DNA of 6,460 nt, from NCBI GenBank assembly GCA_019312705.1, contig JAFDCW010000447.1:1-6460 (forward strand). Direction: 5' to 3'. Within the stretch, counting starts at the first letter, position 1, and every line of letters starts with the position of its first letter. Shown one piece after another: positions 1-4,714 of this stretch. The translations under genes and the position numbers were made by a program. The notes below the pieces were generated by a model. The model was not told the origin of the DNA. It was given only the letters and a program-made list of their open reading frames with translations, and searched no databases. The DNA is from Deltaproteobacteria bacterium. GTDB lineage: Bacteria; Myxococcota; Polyangia; Polyangiales; B10-G4.

Positions 1-2187
1 GAATACGTAGCGGACGGTCACCTCGCCGGCGGGCAGCGCCCTCGGCGTACTGACGGTGTACAGCTCCCGCCCGACCCAGTTGTACGCGTAGTGCAGACGG
101 CCGCTCTTCATGTAGAGGCTCCATCCTGCGAAGCGACCGCCTTGACTGAGGATCACGCCCTCGCCGCCACCGGCCGGGATCTCGAGCTGGGCCGTGATCG
201 TGTGCGAGCGGTCCTTCACGTTGATGAAGGTGTTCTCGGTCATGCCGACCATGCCTTCGTAGACCGTGAGCGACGTTCGGTCGCCCATCACGTCCGGGCG
301 CCCTGCGATCTCAGCGTTGAACCGCTCGAAGACCCGGTCGTCGAGCGGGAGCACGTTGTGCTTGATCGCCTCCTCGGTGAAGAGCGCCTGCATCGCTTCG
401 AGTCGTTCGGGTTGCTCGGCGGCGAGGTCGTGAGCCTGACTGAAGTCCTCGGCGACGTGATAGAGCGCCCATTGGCTCTCGCCGAGGGGCGTGTCGGGGT
501 TGGTCGCCCACGGCGTCTTGTGCTTCACGGCGGCGACCCAGCCGTCCTGGTAGATGGCGCGGTTACCGAACATCTCGAAGTACTGCACCGTGTGCTGGTC
601 GTCAGCCGAGGCATCGTCGAAGGAGTACGCGATGCTCACGCCTTCGAAGGGACTCTGCTCCGCGCCGTTCACGGATTCGGGGAATGGCAGCCCGGCTGCG
701 GCCATGATCGTCGGTGCGACGTCCGTCACGTGATGCCACTGCGAGCGCACTTCGCCACTCGCCTCGATGCCCCCGGGCCAGTGCACGACCAGCGGGTTTC
801 GCGTGCCGCCGTAGTGCGAGGCGACCTGCTTCATCCATTGGAAGGGCGTATTGCCCGCGTGGGCCCACCCGGCGGAAAAGTGCGGGTACGTCGTCGGTCC
901 ACCGAGCTCGTCGATGTGGGCCAGCTGCTCCTCGACGGTCGCCGGCAGACCATTGAGCGCGGCTATTTCGTTCACGGTTCCGTTGAGGCCTCCTTCGCCG
1001 CTGTCGCCGTTGTCTCCGAAGACGTAGAGGATGAGCGTATTGTCGAGCTCGCCCATCGCTTCGATCGCATCGACCACGCGTCCAACCTCGCGGTCCGTGT
1101 GCTCGGCGAAGCCCGCGAAGACCTCCATCTGCCGCGCGTAGAGGCGCTTCTGGTCGGCCGAGAGCGTGTCCCAAGCCGGCAGCTCTTCGGGCCTCTCCGT
1201 GAGAGCGGTGCCTTCGGGCACGACGCCGGCTTCGATCTGCCGCGCGAGCGTCGCTTCACGATAGACGTCCCAGCCTTCGTCGAACTCGCCGCGGTAGCGC
1301 GCGATGAACTCTTCCGGCACGTGGTGCGGCGCGTGGGTCGCGCCCGTCGCAAAGTAGACGAAGAACGGCTTGTCCGGCGTCATCGCGTTCTGGGCTCTCG
1401 TCCAATTGATCGCTTGGTTCGCCATGTCGGTGGTGAAGTGATAGTCGGGGTCGTCCGGCCGCTCGACGGGCGTCCGGCCATCGATGAGCATTGGCGCCCA
1501 CTGGTTCGTTTCGCCTGCGATGAATCCGTAGAACTTGTCGAAGCCGGAGCTCGTCGGCCATCGGTCGTAGGGGCCGGAGACGCTCAACTCCCACGGGGGG
1601 GTCTCGTGGTACTTGCCGAAGGCCGCCGTGCTGTACCCATTGAGGCGTAGCATCTCGGCGAGGGGGGCCACGCTTCCGGGGCGCAGCCCCTGGTTGCCCG
1701 GGAACGCCGTCGCCACTTCCTGAACGGAGCCGGTGTTCGCCGAGTGGTGATTGCGCCCGGTGAGCATTGACATGCGCGTCGGCGAACAGAGCGCCGTCGT
1801 ATGGAACTGATTGTAGCGGAGGCCGCTCTCGGCCAGGCGGCTCAGGGTCGGAGTTCGCACGGCGCCACCGAAGGTCTCGGAGACACCGAAGCCGATGTCG
1901 TCGATGAGCACGATGAGCACGTTCGGCGCGTCTTCGGGAGCCTCCACATGAAAGCGTGGTGGCGCGGTCGCGTTGCGGGCATCGAGCTCGGTGATCGTTT
2001 CGTGCGCCGGCGGCGCGATGGGAAGTGATGTCCGATCGAGAGTGCCGTCGGACGGCGCGGCCCTCTCGTCACTCGCCTCGACCGCTACTTCGCCCTCGAC
2101 TTCGCCTTCACTGGCGGCTTCGTCGGGACAACCGACGAGCGACATCGACAATGCGAGAACCATCAACCAGTGCGTTTTAGTAATCAT
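1..2187 (-). CDS. Type I arylsulfatase lipoprotein, AtsA-like long form (3' end outside window)
   Basis: Hydrolyses sulfate esters; the natural substrate is unknown. 729 codons are open to the window edge with no stop. Residues 1-20 form a lipoprotein signal with lipobox LVGC (Cys20), so the enzyme should be anchored on the periplasmic or outer face. A low-complexity Glu/Ala/Asp linker follows. The sulfatase core shows the metal-binding pair Asp96-Asp97 (LIDDIGFG), the formylglycine motif CSPTR at 134-138, then TGRNHH, GKYHE (Lys192, His194), THAPHH (284-289), GDNG (Asp392-Asn393) and the Lys453 region ending in GGTR. These are the known metal and active-site positions of type I sulfatases. 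Cys134 must be converted to formylglycine by a maturase not present here. Order of motifs and wording resemble mycobacterial AtsA (about 787 aa), including the C-terminal beta-rich extension, so perhaps 50-70 residues are missing. ATG at 2187 is chosen for its Shine-Dalgarno and the lipobox. Last visible gene of the four-gene operon. Family call is very secure; substrate is not. Confidence 0.96.
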   Translation of the reverse strand, partial: MITKTHWLMVLALSMSLVGCPDEAASEGEVEGEVAVEASDERAAPSDGTLDRTSLPIAPPAHETITELDARNATAPPRFHVEAPEDAPNVLIVLIDDIGFGVSETFGGAVRTPTLSRLAESGLRYNQFHTTALCSPTRMSMLTGRNHHSANTGSVQEVATAFPGNQGLRPGSVAPLAEMLRLNGYSTAAFGKYHETPPWELSVSGPYDRWPTSSGFDKFYGFIAGETNQWAPMLIDGRTPVERPDDPDYHFTTDMANQAINWTRAQNAMTPDKPFFVYFATGATHAPHHVPEEFIARYRGEFDEGWDVYREATLARQIEAGVVPEGTALTERPEELPAWDTLSADQKRLYARQMEVFAGFAEHTDREVGRVVDAIEAMGELDNTLILYVFGDNGDSGEGGLNGTVNEIAALNGLPATVEEQLAHIDELGGPTTYPHFSAGWAHAGNTPFQWMKQVASHYGGTRNPLVVHWPGGIEASGEVRSQWHHVTDVAPTIMAAAGLPFPESVNGAEQSPFEGVSIAYSFDDASADDQHTVQYFEMFGNRAIYQDGWVAAVKHKTPWATNPDTPLGESQWALYHVAEDFSQAHDLAAEQPERLEAMQALFTEEAIKHNVLPLDDRVFERFNAEIAGRPDVMGDRTSLTVYEGMVGMTENTFINVKDRSHTITAQLEIPAGGGEGVILSQGGRFAGWSLYMKSGRLHYAYNWVGRELYTVSTPRALPAGEVTVRYVF

Positions 2188-2192
2188 GTCCG

Positions 2193-2202
2193 CTTCCCCT
2201 TG
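2193..2202 (-). promoter_or_regulatory. Ribosome binding site of the sulfatase gene
   Basis: On the minus strand AAGGGGAAG lies a few bases ahead of the ATG at 2187. It supports that start, which also gives a correctly placed lipobox. The 63-base gap to the preceding gene shows no clear hairpin terminator and no convincing promoter. Confidence 0.6.
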
Positions 2203-2250
2203 AGGCGCGCATGGAATCACAGGAAGGCACGCGAGGGGGGGAACTACGAA

Positions 2251-2832
2251 CTATCCGCCGAGGGAGAACGGGACTTCCACGATCGCGCATTCTCCGCCGA
2301 CGGGGGGAGGGAACTGCCAGGTGAGGGCGAGCTCGCCGACGCAGCGCACAAAAACATCATCGTTCGCTCCGGTGACGTGGGCGCCATCGACCTTCCCGTC
2401 CTGGCGCACGTGCAGCAGCAAACGAATCGAGTCCGAAAGGCCCGGGACCGTGGTTGCGCGAGCCGAGTGGCAGGCGAAGACGTCGGTGCCCTTCAAGCCA
2501 ACGGTGACCTGCACCAACTCCCGATCAATGGTGCCCGCGCAGTCCCAGTCAGGCGCTTCTCCGTCTCTCTCGATTGAACCCTCGGGCGCCGCGGGCGGAA
2601 CTCGGTTCGGTTCGACCCGTTCGACCGGTGACGCCGCATCTCGAGGCGGCAACTCGACCGCCGCCGTCGTCGAGGGTTCTCTGTCCTCGAGGGAGGCTAC
2701 CCGGGACCGCAGGTCGAGGTAGGCGCCAGCGCCCAGGCTCAGCCCGAGGACTACCAAAGCGGGCACGCCGTAGTGTCGCAGAACCGCACCCAGCGGGGGC
2801 CGGTCATCCGGTGGGGGCGGCGCCACGCTCAC
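2251..2832 (-). CDS. Single-pass membrane protein with AgmX/PglI-type (TonB-like) C-terminal domain
   Basis: 193 aa. A short proline-rich cytoplasmic N-terminus is followed by one hydrophobic segment at about residues 22-39 (after Arg19, so N-in). A Pro/Glu/Arg-rich linker runs to about residue 93, and a compact C-terminal domain covers about 95-193. That domain has the layout of the myxobacterial AgmX/PglI C-terminal domain: a Cys near its start, a strand pair LLLHVRQDGKVDGAHV, then a conserved Cys164, the WQFPPP turn at 172-177 with GG after it, and a final strand ending in VPFSL. Four cysteines (98, 121, 164, 182) could form two disulfides in the periplasm. Such domains resemble TonB C-termini and are thought to contact envelope partners; the exact role is unknown. 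The start is GTG at 2832; an AGGA lies about 15 bases upstream, rather far, and a second GTG two codons later (2826) is possible. It starts 28 bases after the SRCR gene, so co-transcription is likely. The domain was recognised from its pattern, not from a search. Confidence 0.85.
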   Translation of the reverse strand: MSVAPPPPDDRPPLGAVLRHYGVPALVVLGLSLGAGAYLDLRSRVASLEDREPSTTAAVELPPRDAASPVERVEPNRVPPAAPEGSIERDGEAPDWDCAGTIDRELVQVTVGLKGTDVFACHSARATTVPGLSDSIRLLLHVRQDGKVDGAHVTGANDDVFVRCVGELALTWQFPPPVGGECAIVEVPFSLGG

Positions 2833-2860
2833 CTGGCGTTCGTTTGGTCCTGACCCGCGA

Positions 2861-4111
2861 TCACAGGGTGCAAGTTACGCCGACGTCCTCGGTATGGCTG
2901 CAGTTTTCGACGCCAAATGGGGGGATGCGACAGTCGAAGATTGAGCCCGCCCACGACGGGCAGTTGAAGTTGTCAATGAGGATGGTGCCCGTGCCATCGG
3001 TCACGAAGCCATTGTCGAGCAGCACTCCGCTCGAGTACCCCATCGACCGGCAGACCACATTTGCGGCGTTGTTGTTCTGATCGAAAGCATCATCGCACAC
3101 GGTGCCGTAGGTGGCGCCGCCGTCGATGGAGACTTCGAGCCGCCCGGCCGCTCCCCCACCGTCGATTCGGAACCTGATGTTGGCCCAGTGCCCCTGTTGT
3201 ATATCCCAAGTCGTCGGAGAATAGGTTCCGATGCGCCCGGTGGTCTCGACCGCGACGGTGGTGCCGACGATGGTGATGCCATTGCCCGCCGTGTAGGTCG
3301 TGTCGTCATCGACCTCACAGGTGACCGTCCCAGCGGCGGTGACGCCGGAGATCGCCGAGCCCGCGGGACAGGTGCCGCTTACTCGCGCTTGCAGTACCGA
3401 CGTATTGGCAGCGAATGTGGTCCCGGTGAGCGTCAGGCCAGTGCCGGCGCCATAGGAAGGTCCGGAGTCGTCCGCCTCGCACGTCACCGTGCCACCGGCG
3501 GCGATGGCGCGGATCGAGCTGCCGACCGCGCAGACGCCGGTGACCCGTGACTGCAGGCCTGCGGTGTTCACGCTGAAGGTCGTCCCCGTAAGGGTGACCC
3601 CCGCGCCGGCGCTGTACGTGGTGTCATCGTCGCCGTCGCTGAGCCCTGCGGGCACACCGGTGATCGCGGACCAGGCCGGTGCGCCGAGGGCCGAGGCGCT
3701 CATGCCGCCGACGGTCGTCGCGTCACCCGAGTGCTCGGCGTAGGCCGCGTAGGGCACCGTCGCGAGCTGGGAGCGCGGCAGGAGCTCTTCGCCTTCGACC
3801 GTGACGCTCATGTAGAGCGTGGTGTTGTCGCGGAAGACCGTCAGGTCGAGCGTGCCCACGTCCCCGGCGTACGCCGTGAAGTAGCCCGCGTCGACCAAGA
3901 CCGATTGCGTTTCGGTGAAGAGCGGCGTGCCCCCCGTCTCCGTGGCGTAGATCGCCAGGACCATCGACGTCGCGCCGTCTACGGGGGTACCCGCGGCGTC
4001 CGTCAGGTAGCCCTGAATGGGCATCTGTGCGGGGGCCTGGGCCGCCGCGGTCGTCGCCGTCGCCACGAGGCACGACAGGATCGTGATCCCTCTAAGCATG
4101 TTGCTCGCCAT
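2861..4111 (-). CDS. Secreted protein with tail-fibre-like repeats and C-terminal SRCR domain
   Basis: 416 aa from ATG 4111. An in-frame ATG at 4144 exists and overlaps the previous gene's stop (TGATG), but it would put acidic residues ahead of the signal peptide and has no Shine-Dalgarno, whereas AGAGGGAG precedes 4111. Residues 1-24 look like a Sec signal peptide (cleavage near AAA/QAP). Residues about 27-135 form a beta-rich domain beginning MPIQGYLTDAAGTPVDG and ending in LATVPYAAYAEHSGDA, a type common in exported proteins of myxobacteria. Residues 162-292 hold two and a half repeats of 52-54 aa with a cysteine pair each. Residues 323-416 are a scavenger receptor cysteine-rich domain: GRLEV, TVCDD, VVCRSMGY, LIDNFNC, FDC, ENCSH, EDVGVTC, with six cysteines (339, 354, 384, 394, 404, 414) in the group A spacing. 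SRCR domains bind proteins or polyanions in animals; the ligand here is unknown. Probably a periplasmic or surface adhesin. Second gene of the operon. Confidence 0.92.
   Translation of the reverse strand: MASNMLRGITILSCLVATATTAAAQAPAQMPIQGYLTDAAGTPVDGATSMVLAIYATETGGTPLFTETQSVLVDAGYFTAYAGDVGTLDLTVFRDNTTLYMSVTVEGEELLPRSQLATVPYAAYAEHSGDATTVGGMSASALGAPAWSAITGVPAGLSDGDDDTTYSAGAGVTLTGTTFSVNTAGLQSRVTGVCAVGSSIRAIAAGGTVTCEADDSGPSYGAGTGLTLTGTTFAANTSVLQARVSGTCPAGSAISGVTAAGTVTCEVDDDTTYTAGNGITIVGTTVAVETTGRIGTYSPTTWDIQQGHWANIRFRIDGGGAAGRLEVSIDGGATYGTVCDDAFDQNNNAANVVCRSMGYSSGVLLDNGFVTDGTGTILIDNFNCPSWAGSIFDCRIPPFGVENCSHTEDVGVTCTL
2864..3145 (-). other. SRCR domain coding segment
   Basis: This segment encodes the last 94 residues of the exported protein. 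All six cysteines of a group A SRCR domain are present, with the pattern C-14-C-29-C-9-C-9-C-9-C between them. The known group A pairing (C2-C7, C3-C8, C5-C6) would join 339-404, 354-414 and 384-394. Two usual tryptophans are replaced: the one before GTVCDD is Tyr and the one after it is Phe. The EDVGV signature near the end is intact. Confidence 0.9.
3236..3628 (-). repeat. 2.5 tandem protein repeats of 52-54 aa within the SRCR protein
   Basis: Copy 1 is 3473-3628, copy 2 is 3311-3472, and a half copy is 3236-3310. Each full copy opens with an acidic DD, then a Tyr-Ser/Gly-Ala-Gly-x-Gly turn, the strand LTGTTF, a leucine-Gln segment (LQSR or LQAR), and a cysteine pair about 19 residues apart ending in TVTCE. 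This type of unit occurs in phage tail-fibre-like and bacterial surface proteins and probably makes an elongated beta stalk, with one disulfide per copy. The half copy lacks the cysteine-bearing part and leads into the SRCR linker. Confidence 0.8.
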
Positions 4112-4119
4112 TGTCCGCG

Positions 4120-4127
4120 CTCCCTCT
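4120..4127 (-). promoter_or_regulatory. Ribosome binding site that fixes the SRCR gene start
   Basis: The minus strand reads AGAGGGAG about 8 bases ahead of ATG 4111. It is the best Shine-Dalgarno in the operon and argues for 4111 over the upstream ATG at 4144, which lacks one. Confidence 0.7.
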
Positions 4128-4143
4128 ATCTCGTTACCCGACA

Positions 4144-4512
4144 TCAGGGCCGCGCCGCCGCAGGTCCCGTGGTTAGCTCGTTTGCGCTACCGGACGCCAC
4201 GCCCGTGGGCTGTGGCGCGCCGACGCTGAGTCGCAAGCGGTAGCCCGTCGAAGACGACGCGCCCCCGCCGGACGACCGGAAGGTGATTTTGCGCTCGGTG
4301 GTGGGCAGAGTGCCGGTGTCTGCACCGGAGTCCGCAGCGCCCGTATCCGGGCCCGAGTCGGAGACGCCGGTGTCACCCGCGCCCGCATCGCCGACGCCCG
4401 TATCGCCGACGCCCGTATCGCCGACGCCCGTGTCCGGCGTCACGGGGCGGCCCGTGTCGGAACACGCCGCGAGCAGCGCTGCGAGCCCGACGGTGAAAAA
4501 CAAGAGGCGCAT
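4144..4512 (-). CDS. Small lipoprotein with TGVGD repeat stalk
   Basis: 122 aa. Residues 1-17 form a lipoprotein signal ending in LAAC (Cys17); Ser at +2 would suit outer-membrane sorting under the enteric rule. Residues about 24-70 are a low-complexity stalk rich in Asp, Thr, Gly and Ala, built on the pentamer TGVGD. The last 50 residues run through KITFRSSGGGASSSTGYRLR and a VGAPQPTG turn, a short motif I associate with small exported proteins of unknown function. ATG 4512 is preceded by GGGAG at 7 bases, and the predicted promoter leaves a leader of about 44 bases. An in-frame ATG at 4590 would lie inside the -35 box and is not used. The TGA stop overlaps an ATG by one base (TGATG), and the next gene's preferred start is 32 bases beyond. 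First gene of the operon; probably a surface or spacer lipoprotein partner of the SRCR protein. Confidence 0.88.
   Translation of the reverse strand: MRLLFFTVGLAALLAACSDTGRPVTPDTGVGDTGVGDTGVGDAGAGDTGVSDSGPDTGAADSGADTGTLPTTERKITFRSSGGGASSSTGYRLRLSVGAPQPTGVASGSANELTTGPAAARP
4366..4440 (-). repeat. 15-bp tandem repeat encoding TGVGD pentamers
   Basis: The plus-strand unit gcccgtatcgccgac is perfect at 4396-4410 and 4411-4425, has one change at 4381-4395, and has diverged copies on both sides. It encodes the acidic stalk of the lipoprotein. A 15-base unit keeps frame, so copy number could vary between strains without breaking the gene. Confidence 0.85.
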
Positions 4513-4518
4513 GGTGGA

Positions 4519-4524
4519 TCTCCC
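4519..4524 (-). promoter_or_regulatory. Ribosome binding site of the lipoprotein gene
   Basis: The minus strand reads GGGAGA with 7 bases from the GGAG to ATG 4512. It selects this start over the in-frame ATG at 4590. Confidence 0.65.
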
Positions 4525-4562
4525 AGGTGGGGGCGAGTCGACGGCCGCCTCCGTGCGGCGGG

Positions 4563-4590
4563 ATACTACGCGCCCCAGGGCCCGCGTCAA
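4563..4590 (-). promoter_or_regulatory. Sigma-70-type promoter for the four-gene operon
   Basis: On the minus strand a -35 box TTGACG (4585-4590) and a -10 box TAGTAT (4563-4568) are separated by 16 bases. Both match the sigma-70 consensus at five and four of six positions respectively and stand out in very GC-rich DNA. Transcription would start near 4556, about 44 bases ahead of the lipoprotein ATG. No operator is recognisable. Inferred from sequence only. Confidence 0.55.
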
Positions 4591-4714
4591 ACCGGCCCTG
4601 GCTCGGCGACTCGGGCCACCTGCTGCACCGACTTGGCAATACGCTGGTCAGCGACCGGCGAATGCAGCTAGCCTGGCGGGGAGCGAACCCGAACGATGGC
4701 CCCGACCGCAAAAC

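Noticed and set aside
91..1650. A 519-codon open frame on the plus strand opposite the sulfatase.
   Set aside because: The sulfatase on the other strand has every catalytic motif in order. The opposite frame is Arg/Val/Glu/Gly-rich without any recognisable motif, as expected from the mirror of a high-GC gene.
2864..3145. Eukaryotic contamination as the source of the SRCR domain.
   Set aside because: The domain is continuous with bacterial-style repeats and a signal peptide, preceded by a Shine-Dalgarno, in a tight operon with bacterial neighbours and without introns.
4112..4144. The upstream ATG at 4144 as start of the SRCR protein, coupled by TGATG to the lipoprotein stop.
   Set aside because: No Shine-Dalgarno precedes it, and it would add acidic residues before the signal peptide. 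ATG 4111 has a strong ribosome binding site. Coupled reinitiation cannot be fully excluded.
4633..4661. A plus-strand promoter for the membrane protein using TTGGCA at 4633.
   Set aside because: No acceptable -10 box follows at 16-19 bases, and the sequence does not fit the sigma-54 pattern either.
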